A stretch of DNA of 64,000 nucleotides from Clostridium_AW sp040797845 (GCA_040797845.1 JBFNFA010000004.1:62001-126000), one strand, 5' to 3'; positions 16,550 through 25,694 are shown, counted from the first letter of the stretch. Translations and numbers: made by a program. The notes: a model not told the origin generated them from the sequence alone.

Positions 16550-17740
16550 ATGAGTAAACTAAAAGATAATTTGGTTTTAAAGCTACTATTAGCAGTTGTC
16601 ATCGGAGCTTTGATAGGGATGATTTCTTCTCCGGGGGTAATGGGAGTTGTAGTAGCGGTGAAACATATTTTAGGACAAGTAATCTTTTATTGCATACCAC
16701 TTGTAATAATAGGATTTATTGCACCTTCAATAGTGAAAATGAAGTCTAACGCAAGCAAGATGTTAGGAATAACAGTAATTATTGCATATATATCATCTAT
16801 AGGTGCAGCAGCATTTTCAGCTTTAGTTGGTTATGGAATTATTCCTAAATTATCCATAGGTGGGGATGTAGGTAATTTGAGAGAGTTACCCGAGTTGGTT
16901 TTTAAGCTAGATATACCACCTATAATGTCTGTTATGACTGCTTTAGTTACAGCAATTTTAATTGGACTTGCTACAGCATGGACTAATTCTGATTTGGTAG
17001 AAAAATTATTAGATCAATTTGGGGAAATAATGCTTGCTATTGTTACTAGAGTAATAATACCAATACTACCATTTTTTATAGCCAGTACCTTTGCAGGATT
17101 AGCTTATGAGGGAAGTATAACAAAACACTTACCGGTATTTTTAATAGTTATTTTATTAGTAATAGTAGGACATATTATATGGCTTACCCTCTTATACGCA
17201 ATTGGTGGAGCTATTTCGAAAAAGAATCCTATGGAAGTAGTTAAACATTATGGACCTGCATATTTAACAGCTGTTGGAACTATGTCTAGTGCTGCTACGT
17301 TACCAGTAGCGCTTAAATGTGCTCATAAATCTTCCGTATTAAGCGATGAAATAGTGGATTTTGCTATTCCTCTATGTTCTACTATACATCTTTGTGGCTC
17401 TGTTTTAACAGAGGTATTCTTTGTATTGACAGTTTCACAAGTGGTGTATGGGACTTTGCCACCTGTTGGAAAGATAATTCAATTTATTATATTGTTGGGA
17501 ATATTTGCTATAGGGGCCCCAGGGGTGCCTGGAGGAACTGTTATGGCGTCACTAGGGTTAATTACCGGTATTTTAGGATTTACTGATGCAGCAGTAGCAC
17601 TAGTATTGACAATATTTGCATTACAAGATAGCTTTGGAACTGCTTGTAATGTAACAGGAGATGGAGCTATAGCTTTAATGCTTATGGGAATATGTAAGAA
17701 AAATAATATTAATGTAGAAAAAGAAGCTGTAATTGAATAA
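16550..17740 (+). CDS. Dicarboxylate/amino acid:cation symporter (SDF/DAACS family)
   Basis: 396 residues with about eight membrane segments plus re-entrant loops. It resembles the GltP/GltT family of sodium- or proton-coupled glutamate/aspartate carriers. Recognisable segments are the serine-rich loop GTMSSAATLPVALKCA, the IPLCSTIHLCGSVL helix that normally holds the NMDGT-type signature (here altered to STIHLCG), and the C-terminal substrate region ALQDSFGTACNVTGDGA. The changed NMDGT motif argues for a substrate different from classical glutamate. It has its own sigma54 promoter and a terminator after it, so it is a single-gene unit. GGGGGG precedes the ATG. Confidence 0.88.
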   Translation: MSKLKDNLVLKLLLAVVIGALIGMISSPGVMGVVVAVKHILGQVIFYCIPLVIIGFIAPSIVKMKSNASKMLGITVIIAYISSIGAAAFSALVGYGIIPKLSIGGDVGNLRELPELVFKLDIPPIMSVMTALVTAILIGLATAWTNSDLVEKLLDQFGEIMLAIVTRVIIPILPFFIASTFAGLAYEGSITKHLPVFLIVILLVIVGHIIWLTLLYAIGGAISKKNPMEVVKHYGPAYLTAVGTMSSAATLPVALKCAHKSSVLSDEIVDFAIPLCSTIHLCGSVLTEVFFVLTVSQVVYGTLPPVGKIIQFIILLGIFAIGAPGVPGGTVMASLGLITGILGFTDAAVALVLTIFALQDSFGTACNVTGDGAIALMLMGICKKNNINVEKEAVIE

Positions 17741-17756
17741 AGATAATTATAAATGT

Positions 17757-17802
17757 GCACCCTGCAAAAAATGCCTAGCGGCAATTTTTGCAGGGTGCTT
17801 TT
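17757..17802 (+). terminator. Intrinsic terminator after the SDF-family transporter
   Basis: A long stem GCACCCTGCAAAAA / TTTTTGCAGGGTGC extends inward to GCC/GGC with one mismatch, giving about 19 bp, then TTTT. Confidence 0.92.
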
Positions 17803-17863
17803 CTGCTTTAATATTCTAAACATACTGAATATTAAAGCAGAAACTTTTGGCATGAAAAATGCT
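17801..17863 (+). promoter_or_regulatory. Sigma54 promoter of gltS with adjacent 16-bp inverted repeat
   Basis: TGGCATGAAAAATGCT (17848-17863) has GG and GC separated by exactly 10 nt, with one deviation (ATGC for TTGC). A perfect 16-bp inverted repeat, TTCTGCTTTAATATTC at 17801-17816 and its complement at 17827-17842, ends six bases before the -24 element. That is too close for a looping enhancer and could be an operator or a leftover hairpin. Confidence 0.72.
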
Positions 17864-17899
17864 TTATATGGAGATAAATAAAAAATAAGGGGGATTAGT

Positions 17900-19126
17900 A
17901 TGAATATTGAAACAATCAAAGGAGTTTTAACTTTAAATGTAAACATGATCTCAACGCTTACTTTGGCAATTTTGTTATTATTTTTAGGTGGTTTTCTAAG
18001 AAAAAAGATAAGCTTTTTTGAAAGATTCTGCATACCTGCACCTGTTATAGGAGGACTTTTATTTTCCGTAATAGCTTTATTTTTGAAGCAAAGTAATGTT
18101 ATAACTATAAGTATGGATACTACATTTCAATCACCGTTTATGATAGTATTTTTTACAACCGTAGGATTAGGAGGAAGTTTTGCACTTGTTAAAAAAGGTG
18201 GTAAATTAGTATTAATATATTGGCTTTTATCAAGTATTTTAGCGGTGGCACAAAATGTTATCGGTGTAGGAATGGCTAAATTGGTAGGAATACATCCGCT
18301 GTTAGGAGTTATGATGGGAGCAGTATCCATGGAGGGCGGACATGGCGCAGCGGCGGCATTTGGGCCAACAGCTGAATCATTAGGAGTTGCGGGAGCCACC
18401 ACTGTGGCAGTAGCAGCAGCAACTTTTGGCTTAATATCTGGAGGATTGATTGGAGGACCTATAGCTAAATTCTTGATTGATAAGTATGATTTAAAACCAG
18501 CAGATGAAGAAAAAATGGAGGAAACATCTTATAGAGAAGTTGCTGGAATAACAGATAGTAAAGTTACAGCGCAAGGTTTTTTACTACATTTAGGAGTTAT
18601 TAGTGTATGTATGACAATAGGAGGTATAGCTTGTGATTTAATTGCTAAAACTGGAACTGTACTTCCGGGATACGTTGGGGCAATGTTTACAGCAGTAATA
18701 TTCAGAAATATAAATGATAGAGTAAAGCTAATAAATTTAGATTTTTATACTATAGATTTAATAGGTGATGTGGCATTAGGTATATTCCTATCAATGGCAT
18801 TGATGACTTTAAAACTATGGGAATTAACGAGTTTAGCAGGACAAATGTTTGTAGTTCTATTTGCACAAGTAGCTTTCATGATAATATTTACAATATTTGT
18901 TGTATTTAACTTACTAGGAAAGGATTTTGATGCAGCTGTTATGGCATCAGGTATGGCGGGACATGGTCTAGGAGCTACTCCTAATGCTATAGCTAATATG
19001 AGTGCTGTTACAGAAAAATATGGACCATCAACAAAAGCTTTCTTAATAGTGCCATTAGTTGGAGCATTTTTAATAGATTTAGTTGGTATACCTAATATAG
19101 TATATTTTATGAATCTTTTTAAATAG
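17900..19126 (+). CDS. gltS: Sodium/glutamate symporter
   Basis: 408 residues with about ten or more membrane segments in two inverted halves. Each half carries the GltS-type glycine-rich core: MGAVSMEGGHGAAAAFGP in the first half and MASGMAGHGLGATPNAIANM in the second. GltS imports glutamate with sodium. Glutamate is also the end product of the hut pathway, so the gene could serve uptake, or balance when histidine is the nitrogen source. A sigma54 promoter precedes it, linking it with the preceding transporter gene in control but not in transcript. AAGGGGG precedes the ATG. Confidence 0.93.
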   Translation: MNIETIKGVLTLNVNMISTLTLAILLLFLGGFLRKKISFFERFCIPAPVIGGLLFSVIALFLKQSNVITISMDTTFQSPFMIVFFTTVGLGGSFALVKKGGKLVLIYWLLSSILAVAQNVIGVGMAKLVGIHPLLGVMMGAVSMEGGHGAAAAFGPTAESLGVAGATTVAVAAATFGLISGGLIGGPIAKFLIDKYDLKPADEEKMEETSYREVAGITDSKVTAQGFLLHLGVISVCMTIGGIACDLIAKTGTVLPGYVGAMFTAVIFRNINDRVKLINLDFYTIDLIGDVALGIFLSMALMTLKLWELTSLAGQMFVVLFAQVAFMIIFTIFVVFNLLGKDFDAAVMASGMAGHGLGATPNAIANMSAVTEKYGPSTKAFLIVPLVGAFLIDLVGIPNIVYFMNLFK

Positions 19127-19145
19127 TAGAGCTTTTGATATTATA

Positions 19146-19231
19146 ACGTCTACAAATTAAATTAAAAAATATGTTATTTTCGAAATTGTTACAAAAATTA
19201 GACGATTTGTTGATGGGCCGTGTAGTATAAT
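19146..19231 (+). promoter_or_regulatory. ftcD2 promoter with 11-bp-spaced TAGACG repeats
   Basis: TAGACG (19199-19204) and TGATG (19211-19215) are repeats 11 bp apart. TATAAT follows at 19226-19231, a spacing one base longer than at hutU. An inverted half-site ACGTCTA lies at 19146-19152, as also seen upstream of hutU. The leader to the ATG is about 80 nt. Confidence 0.65.
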
Positions 19232-19319
19232 AAAATCAGAAAAAACAAAATATTATGTTTTTATAGTAATAAATAGATTTAAATATATTTTAGTATTAAA
19301 ATTAAGGGAGGAATAAATC

Positions 19320-20213
19320 ATGGCAAAACTAGTAGAATGTGTTCCTAATTTTAGTGAAGGAAGAAATAAGGAAGTAATTGAGAAAATAGTTGATGAGGTA
19401 AGAAAGGTAAAAGAAGTAAAATTATTGGATTACTTACCAGATGAAGACCATAATAGAACAGTTGTAACTCTTATAGGAAGTCCAGAAAAGGTTAAAGAGG
19501 CAGTTATAAACTTAGCTAAAACAGCAACAGAATTAATAGATATGACAACTCATCATGGAGGACATCCAAGAATGGGAGCTGTGGATGTTGTACCTTTTAC
19601 TCCAGTAGCCGATATTACTATGGATGAGTGCGTAGAGTTAGCTAAAGAAGTTGGAGAAGAAATTGGTAGCTGGGGAATTCCTGTTTACTTATATGAAGAT
19701 GCTGCCACTATACCTGCAAGAAAAAACCTTGCAGATGTAAGAAAAGGACAGTATGAAGGATTCTTCCAAAAGATTGAAGAAGAACAGTGGAAACCAGATT
19801 ATGGTCCACAAGCTATGAACGCTAAAAGTGGTTGTACTGCAGTTGGTGCAAGAGTAGCTCTTGTAGCTTTTAATGTTAACTTAGGTACTGATAATTTAGA
19901 GATAGCTGATGCTATAGCTAAGAAGGTAAGATTTATAGGCGGTGGATTAAGATTTGCTAAAGCTATAGGATTAAAGCTTGAAGAAAGAAACATAGTTCAA
20001 GTATCAATGAATCTAGTTAACTACGAAAAAACTGCTGTATATAGAGCTTTTGAAATGGTAAAAATGGAAGCTAGAAGATATGGTGTACCAGTAGTAGGCA
20101 GTGAAGTTATAGGAACTGTTCCTATGAAATCTTTACTTGACGCTGCTGAATACTACTTACAAATAGAAAACTTTGACATCAATCAAATATTAGAAAAAAG
20201 ATTGTTAGAGTAG
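19320..20213 (+). CDS. ftcD: Glutamate formimidoyltransferase, canonical copy 2
   Basis: 297 residues, transferase domain only; the cyclodeaminase is a separate gene (22097), unlike the fused animal enzyme. It transfers the formimino group of formiminoglutamate to tetrahydrofolate and releases glutamate. The active-site block THHGGHPRMGAVDVVPFTP is complete, as are DEDHNRTVVTLIG and GGGLRFAKAIGLKL. It is closer to typical FtcD than copy 1 and is grouped with fhs and fchA, so it is likely the main enzyme. Its own promoter carries the TAGACG repeats. GGGAGG lies before the ATG. Confidence 0.96.
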   Translation: MAKLVECVPNFSEGRNKEVIEKIVDEVRKVKEVKLLDYLPDEDHNRTVVTLIGSPEKVKEAVINLAKTATELIDMTTHHGGHPRMGAVDVVPFTPVADITMDECVELAKEVGEEIGSWGIPVYLYEDAATIPARKNLADVRKGQYEGFFQKIEEEQWKPDYGPQAMNAKSGCTAVGARVALVAFNVNLGTDNLEIADAIAKKVRFIGGGLRFAKAIGLKLEERNIVQVSMNLVNYEKTAVYRAFEMVKMEARRYGVPVVGSEVIGTVPMKSLLDAAEYYLQIENFDINQILEKRLLE

Positions 20214-20235
20214 TAGACATATTTAAATTCCCTTC

Positions 20236-20285
20236 ATACAAACGTCTATACTCCATTAGAACTATAGACGTTTGTATAATATAAT
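20236..20285 (+). promoter_or_regulatory. 15-bp inverted repeat overlapping the fhs promoter
   Basis: ATACAAACGTCTATA (20236-20250) and its exact complement (20263-20277) flank 12 nt. The right arm contains TAGACG (20265-20270), and a TATAAT follows nine bases later at 20280-20285, the same spacing as the proximal repeat at hutU. Here the second copy is inverted instead of direct. It could be an operator for fhs, a weak terminator of ftcD2, or both. Confidence 0.55.
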
Positions 20286-20328
20286 AGATGTTTATACAAT
20301 AAATAATATATAAAAGAGGTGTAGCAAA

Positions 20329-22011
20329 ATGATTAACAAGGTACCTAGCGATATTGAAATAGCACAAAGTGCAAAGATGAAGCCAATAACAGAAATAGCT
20401 GAAAAATACGGAATTTTAGATGAAGAATTAGAGATGTATGGCAAATATAAGGCCAAAATTTCACATGAAGTATTTAAGAGATTAGAAAACGAGAAAAATG
20501 GAAAATTAGTATTAGTAACTGCAATATCCCCAACTCCAGCAGGAGAAGGTAAGTCCACTACAACAATAGGATTAGGTCAGGCTTTAAATAAAATTGGCAA
20601 GAAAGCATTTATAGCATTAAGAGAACCATCCTTAGGACCAGTTTTTGGAGTTAAAGGAGGAGCAGCAGGTGGCGGTTATGCACAGGTTGTTCCTATGGAG
20701 GATATTAACTTACATTTTACAGGAGATATGCATGCAATAACTGCGGCTAATAACCTACTTTCAGCAGCTATTGATAACCATATTAATCATGGAAATACAC
20801 TAAGAATTGATTCCAGACAAATAGTTTGGAAAAGAGTACTAGATATGAATGACAGAGCATTAAGAAATGTAGTAGTAGGTCTTGGCGGAAAAGCTTGTGG
20901 ATTTACTAGAGAAGATGGTTTTATGATAACAGTTGCTTCCGAGGTTATGGCAATACTTTGTTTATCAAATGACCTAATGGATTTAAAAGAAAGACTAGGA
21001 AAAATTATATTAGCATATGATTTAGATGGAAAACCAGTTACAGCAAAAGATTTAAAGGTAAATGGTGCAATGGCTATGCTTTTAAAAGAAGCTATAAAAC
21101 CAAATTTAGTTCAAACTCTTGAAAATACACCAGCTCTTATACATGGTGGACCTTTCGCTAACATAGCTCATGGATGTAACTCAATAATAGCTACTAAGCT
21201 TGGATTAAAGCTAGGAGATATATTAGTTACAGAAGCTGGGTTTGGTGCTGACTTAGGAGCTGAAAAATTCTTAGATATAAAATGCAGATATGGTGGATTA
21301 AAACCAGATGCAGTTGTTGTAGTTGCTACAATAAGAGCATTAAAAATGCATGGAGGAGTTAAAAAGACTGAATTAGGAACAGAGAACTTAGAAGCTTTAG
21401 ATAAAGGTTTTGCAAACTTAGCTAAGCAAGTTGAAAACATGAGAAAATTCGGTTTACCTGTATTAGTTGGAATTAATAGATTTGTAAATGATACAGAAGC
21501 TGAAATAGAATTATTAACGAATAAGTGTAAGGCAGAAGGAATAGAAGTTTCATTAAATGAATGTTGGGCAAAAGGTGGAGACGGTGGAACAGAAATGGCT
21601 GAAAAGCTTGTTAAAATATTAGAGACAGAAGAATCACACTATAAGCCAATATACGATATGGAAGCTTCAATACCTGAAAAACTAAATACCATCGTTAAAG
21701 AAATCTATGGTGGAGATGGAGTAGTAATAGAAGGAGCTGCTATGAAGCAGATTGCTAAGCTTGAAGAATTAGGATTAGATAAACTTCCAATTTGTATGGC
21801 TAAAACTCAATTTTCATTCTCAGATGATCCAGGTTTAGTAGGTGCTCCAAAAGGATTTAAGATTACAATAAAAGATATTAGAGTTTCAGCAGGAGCTGGG
21901 TTCATAGTATGCCAAACAAGTAACATAATGGTAATGCCAGGACTTCCAAAGGTTCCAGCAGCAGAAAAAATGGATATAGATGAAAATGGAGTAATTTCAG
22001 GACTATTCTAA
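20329..22011 (+). CDS. fhs: Formate-tetrahydrofolate ligase
   Basis: 560 residues, the usual length. It interconverts formate, ATP and THF with 10-formyl-THF. In histidine fermentation the reaction runs backwards, producing formate and ATP from the one-carbon unit released by FtcD and FchA. The nucleotide loop PTPAGEGKSTTTIGLGQAL, the REPSLGPVFGVKGGAAGGGYAQV block and the C-terminal PGLPKVPAAEKMDID are all typical. It is placed between ftcD2 and fchA; the methenyl-THF cyclohydrolase step (folD) is not in this window. AGAGGTG precedes the ATG. Confidence 0.97.
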   Translation: MINKVPSDIEIAQSAKMKPITEIAEKYGILDEELEMYGKYKAKISHEVFKRLENEKNGKLVLVTAISPTPAGEGKSTTTIGLGQALNKIGKKAFIALREPSLGPVFGVKGGAAGGGYAQVVPMEDINLHFTGDMHAITAANNLLSAAIDNHINHGNTLRIDSRQIVWKRVLDMNDRALRNVVVGLGGKACGFTREDGFMITVASEVMAILCLSNDLMDLKERLGKIILAYDLDGKPVTAKDLKVNGAMAMLLKEAIKPNLVQTLENTPALIHGGPFANIAHGCNSIIATKLGLKLGDILVTEAGFGADLGAEKFLDIKCRYGGLKPDAVVVVATIRALKMHGGVKKTELGTENLEALDKGFANLAKQVENMRKFGLPVLVGINRFVNDTEAEIELLTNKCKAEGIEVSLNECWAKGGDGGTEMAEKLVKILETEESHYKPIYDMEASIPEKLNTIVKEIYGGDGVVIEGAAMKQIAKLEELGLDKLPICMAKTQFSFSDDPGLVGAPKGFKITIKDIRVSAGAGFIVCQTSNIMVMPGLPKVPAAEKMDIDENGVISGLF

Positions 22012-22026
22012 AATCAATAAAAAATT

Positions 22027-22070
22027 AAGAGTGAAAAAGTTAAAAGTGAAGAACTTTTAACTTTTCACTT
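22027..22070 (+). repeat. Palindromic AGTGAAAAGTTAAAAGT-type repeat between fhs and fchA
   Basis: An 18-bp stem (one bulged A) around a 5-nt loop. The words AAGTGAA, CTTTTCACTT and variants recur at 25728-25855 and 33972-34020, so this appears to be one of a family of intergenic repeats. It lacks a strong U-run. Confidence 0.6.
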
Positions 22071-22096
22071 ATAAAGAAAAAAGGGAGGAAATTTAA

Positions 22097-22714
22097 ATGC
22101 TTAAAGAATTAACTGTTAAAGATTTTATATATGAGACAGCATCAGATTCACCTGCACCAGGTGGTGGAAGTATTGCAGCTTTAAGTGCAGCTTCAGCAGC
22201 AGCTCTTATTGAAATGGTAGCTAATTTGACTATTGGCAAAAAGGGTTATGAAGATGTGCAAGGTGAGATGGAAGAAGTAAAGAAAGTTACAGCTTCATAT
22301 AAAGAAAAATTTATTAATTATATAGATGAAGATTCAGAGTCCTTTAATAAAATAATGGCTGCATTTAAAATGCCAAAGGATACAGATGAGCAAAAGGCAG
22401 AAAGAACAAAGGTAGTTCAGTCAGCTTTTAAAGGAGCAGCTACTGTTCCATTAAATGTAGCAAAGGACGCTTTTGATTTATTACCATGGGCAGAAAAAGT
22501 TGTTTTAAAGGGAAACCAAAATGCAGTTACAGATGGTGCTGTAGCCGCTATGTCAGCAAGAACAGCTGTGCTTTCAGCTCTATATAACGTAAAGATAAAT
22601 CTAGGATCAATAAAAGATGAGACTTTTGTAAAGGACGTTACAAAAGAAGTGGAAGAATTAGAATCTAAGGTTAATGATATAGAAAAAAATATTTTGTCAA
22701 AAGTTAATCTATAA
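22097..22714 (+). CDS. fchA: Formiminotetrahydrofolate cyclodeaminase
   Basis: 205 residues, an all-helical protein matching the cyclodeaminase half of animal FTCD. It converts 5-formimino-THF to 5,10-methenyl-THF and ammonia. The N-terminal PAPGGGSIAALSAASAAALIEMVANLT and the DEDSESFNKIMAAFKMPKD segment are characteristic. Length is normal for the stand-alone enzyme. It closes the one-carbon branch of histidine degradation with ftcD2 and fhs. GGGAGG precedes the ATG. Confidence 0.95.
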   Translation: MLKELTVKDFIYETASDSPAPGGGSIAALSAASAAALIEMVANLTIGKKGYEDVQGEMEEVKKVTASYKEKFINYIDEDSESFNKIMAAFKMPKDTDEQKAERTKVVQSAFKGAATVPLNVAKDAFDLLPWAEKVVLKGNQNAVTDGAVAAMSARTAVLSALYNVKINLGSIKDETFVKDVTKEVEELESKVNDIEKNILSKVNL

Positions 22715-22737
22715 TTAATGTATATCTCCACATACTA

Positions 22738-23020
22738 TTGACAGTTTTTTAAATTAGTTTATAATAAAGATTATTATAATTAAATAAGTATAAGCGTTGA
22801 AAAAGAGGAGTAAAGGTTAATAGTTCTAAGAGAGGAAGGTCCACCGGCTGTAAGACTTTCTGTACCAATTACCTTGAAGGTAGCTTTTGAGCTTCTTTGC
22901 TGAAATCATAGTAGGCAGAGACGATTTTCTTAGTCGTTAAATTTTTAAGAGCCTGTTTTTACAGGAAAAAAGGTGGTACCGCGCACTGGCGTCCTTTTAT
23001 AGGACACAGTGCTTTTTTTA
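22738..23020 (+). promoter_or_regulatory. Promoter and T-box leader of valS
   Basis: TTGACA (22738-22743), a 16-bp spacer and TATAAT (22760-22765) form a strong sigma-A promoter. The leader contains stem-I elements (AGAGAGGAAGG, CACCGGCTG), the T-box AGGTGGTACCGCG (22971-22983) and a terminator with stem GCACTG...CAGTGC and a run of seven T (22983-23019). Uncharged tRNA-Val should favour the antiterminator. The downstream gene supports Val specificity; I did not fix the specifier codon with certainty. Confidence 0.93.
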
Positions 23021-23051
23021 TTTGAAAAATAATATGAGGGGAGATATATAT

Positions 23052-25694
23052 ATGAATGAAAATTTAAATATTGCAAAAACCTATGATCCAAAAGAGTTTG
23101 AAGAGAGAATCCATAAGACTTGGGAAGAAGGAAAATATTTCACGCCAGAGGTGGATAAAAATAAAAAACCTTTTACAATAGTTATGCCACCACCAAATAT
23201 AACTGGACGATTACATTTAGGTCACGCTCTTGACAATAGCTTACAGGATTATTTAATAAGAGTTAAAAGAATGCAAGGCTATAGCGCACTATGGCTGCCA
23301 GGAGAAGACCATGCAAGTATAGCAACAGAAGTAAAGGTAGAAAATGAACTTTTAAAAGAAGGCTTAAAGAAAAAAGAAATGGGAAGAGAAGCTTTCTTAG
23401 ATAAGGTTTGGGAGTGGAGTGATAAATATAGAGATACCATAAGAACCCAATTAAAAAAAATGGGGGTTTCTGCGGATTTCACAAGAGAAGCTTTTACTAT
23501 GGATGAAAACTTAAATAAAGCTGTTAAAACTGTATTTGTTAAGTTGCATGAAAAAGGATTAATTTATAGAGGGAATAGAATAGTTAACTGGTGCCCAAAA
23601 TGTATGACAGCAATTTCAGATGCTGAAATCGAATATGAAGAAAAAGATGGCCATTTTTGGCATATTAATTATCCTGTTATAGGAACGGATGAAGTTTTAG
23701 AGATAGCTACTACAAGACCAGAAACTATGTTAGGAGATACAGCAGTAGCTGTTAATCCAGAAGATCAAAGATACAAACATTTAATAGGAAAAAAATTATT
23801 GCTTCCTCTAGTTAATAGAGAAATTCCAATTATTGCAGACGATTATGTTGATGTGGAATTTGGAACAGGAGCAGTTAAAATAACTCCAGCTCACGATCCT
23901 AATGATTATCAAGTTGGAAAGAGACATAATCTTCCTGAATTAATCATCATGAATGAGAATGGGACGATAAATGAACATGGCGGAAAATATGCTGGTATGG
24001 ATAGATATGAAGCTAGAAAAGCTATGGTAGAGGATTTAAAGGAAGGTGGCTTCTTAGTAAAGATTAAAGATCATAACCATAATGTAGGATGTCACGATAG
24101 ATGCCAAAGCATTATTGAACCTATGATATCAAAACAATGGTATGTAAAAATGGAAGAGCTTGCAAAGCCAGCTATAGAAGTTGTAAGAAATAAAGAAGTT
24201 AAATTTGTTCCTGAAAGGTTTGATAAAATATACTTCAACTGGATGGAGAATATCCAGGATTGGTGTATTTCAAGACAATTATGGTGGGGTCATAGAATAC
24301 CTGTATGGTACTGCCAGGATTGTGGAGAAATGATAGTTTCCATAGAAGATGTAACTACATGTACAAAGTGTGGTAGCCATAAATTAGAGCAGGACAATGA
24401 CGTATTAGATACTTGGTTTAGTTCAGCTCTATGGCCGTTCTCAACTTTAGGCTGGCCTGATAAAACTGAGGATTTAGAGTATTTCTATCCAACAGATGTT
24501 TTAGTTACAGGATATGACATAATATTCTTCTGGGTAGCAAGAATGATATTCTCAGGACTTAATAGCATGGAAGAAATTCCATTTAAAACTGTACTGATCC
24601 ATGGTATAGTAAGAGATTCACAGGGCAAGAAAATGGCTAAGTCCCTTGGAAATGGAGTTGACCCACTAGACATTATCGACAAATACGGAGCAGATGCATT
24701 AAGATTTATGTTAATCACTGGTAATGCTGCGGGAAATGATATAAGATTCTACGAAGAAAAAGTTGAAGGTGCAAGAAATTTTGCTAATAAGATATGGAAT
24801 GCATCAAGATTTGTAATGATGTACCTAGATAAAGAACTTATGGAAAAATATAAGGACTGCAAAGATTATTCCATAGCTGATAAGTGGATAATATCAAGAG
24901 CTAATACTTTAGTTAAGGAAGTTACAGATAATATTGAGAAATATGAAATAGGATTAGCTTCCCAAAAAGTTTACGACTTTATGTGGAACGAATTCTGTGA
25001 CTGGTATATAGAACTTGTAAAGCCTGCTCTATATGGAGAGGATGAAAAGGCTAAGGGAGTAGTTTTAAATGTGTTATTTGATGTTCTTGTAACAGGATTA
25101 AAGCTATTACACCCAGTAATGCCTTATATAACTGAAGAAATATTTACTCATCTTCAAGAAGAAGAAAAGACAATTACAGTATCTAAGTGGCCAGAATATA
25201 AAGAAGAATTAAGAAATGAATTAGTTGAAAAAGATATGAACTTAATAATCGAAGCTATAAAGGCCATAAGAAATGTTAGAGCAGAAATGAATGTTCCGCC
25301 TTCAAGAAAAGCTAAGGTTATGATATATGCATTAGAAGGTAGAGAAGCCTTTGAAAATGGAAGAGTATATTTTGAAAAGCTAGCTTCTGCAAGTGAAGTA
25401 ACATTCTTAAATTCGAAGACTGAAGCTCCAGAAAATGCAGTAACAGCAGTAACAAAAGGTGCTGAAATGTATATACCATTACTTGACTTAATAGACGTAG
25501 AAAAAGAGTTAGAAAGATTAAATAAAGAAAAAGAGAAATTAGAAAAAGAAATAGATAGAGTAGAAAAGAAACTTTCAAATGAAGGATTTGTAAAAAAAGC
25601 GCCTGAAGCTGTTATCGAAGAAGAAAGAGCTAAAGGTGAAAAGTACAAAGAAATGCTTAATGCGGTATTAGAAAGAATAAATAGTCTAAATTAA
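23052..25694 (+). CDS. valS: Valyl-tRNA synthetase
   Basis: About 880 residues, normal length. It is a class I synthetase charging tRNA-Val. The HIGH motif appears as RLHLGHALD, the KMSKS motif as GKKMAKSLGN, and the editing domain carries TTRPETMLGDTAVAV. A C-terminal coiled coil (ELERLNKEKEKLEKEIDRVEKKL) is the ValS tRNA-binding arm. The start is the ATG at 23052 with GAGGGGAG 7-8 nt upstream; the in-frame TTG at 23022 sits in the terminator tail of the leader. Controlled by the T-box. Confidence 0.98.
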   Translation: MNENLNIAKTYDPKEFEERIHKTWEEGKYFTPEVDKNKKPFTIVMPPPNITGRLHLGHALDNSLQDYLIRVKRMQGYSALWLPGEDHASIATEVKVENELLKEGLKKKEMGREAFLDKVWEWSDKYRDTIRTQLKKMGVSADFTREAFTMDENLNKAVKTVFVKLHEKGLIYRGNRIVNWCPKCMTAISDAEIEYEEKDGHFWHINYPVIGTDEVLEIATTRPETMLGDTAVAVNPEDQRYKHLIGKKLLLPLVNREIPIIADDYVDVEFGTGAVKITPAHDPNDYQVGKRHNLPELIIMNENGTINEHGGKYAGMDRYEARKAMVEDLKEGGFLVKIKDHNHNVGCHDRCQSIIEPMISKQWYVKMEELAKPAIEVVRNKEVKFVPERFDKIYFNWMENIQDWCISRQLWWGHRIPVWYCQDCGEMIVSIEDVTTCTKCGSHKLEQDNDVLDTWFSSALWPFSTLGWPDKTEDLEYFYPTDVLVTGYDIIFFWVARMIFSGLNSMEEIPFKTVLIHGIVRDSQGKKMAKSLGNGVDPLDIIDKYGADALRFMLITGNAAGNDIRFYEEKVEGARNFANKIWNASRFVMMYLDKELMEKYKDCKDYSIADKWIISRANTLVKEVTDNIEKYEIGLASQKVYDFMWNEFCDWYIELVKPALYGEDEKAKGVVLNVLFDVLVTGLKLLHPVMPYITEEIFTHLQEEEKTITVSKWPEYKEELRNELVEKDMNLIIEAIKAIRNVRAEMNVPPSRKAKVMIYALEGREAFENGRVYFEKLASASEVTFLNSKTEAPENAVTAVTKGAEMYIPLLDLIDVEKELERLNKEKEKLEKEIDRVEKKLSNEGFVKKAPEAVIEEERAKGEKYKEMLNAVLERINSLN

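Noticed and set aside
17479..18033. A 184-residue minus-strand ORF spanning the transporter terminator and gltS start
   Set aside because: It crosses a strong terminator and a sigma54 promoter on the plus strand and has no support of its own.
2821..22714. hut island as a recent horizontal insertion
   Set aside because: No flanking tRNA, repeats, integrase or visible shift in base composition was seen; codon choice looks like the rest of the window.
25154..25648. A 164-residue minus-strand ORF opposite the valS 3' end
   Set aside because: Serine/phenylalanine-rich antisense of the Lys/Glu-rich coiled coil of ValS; a typical shadow.
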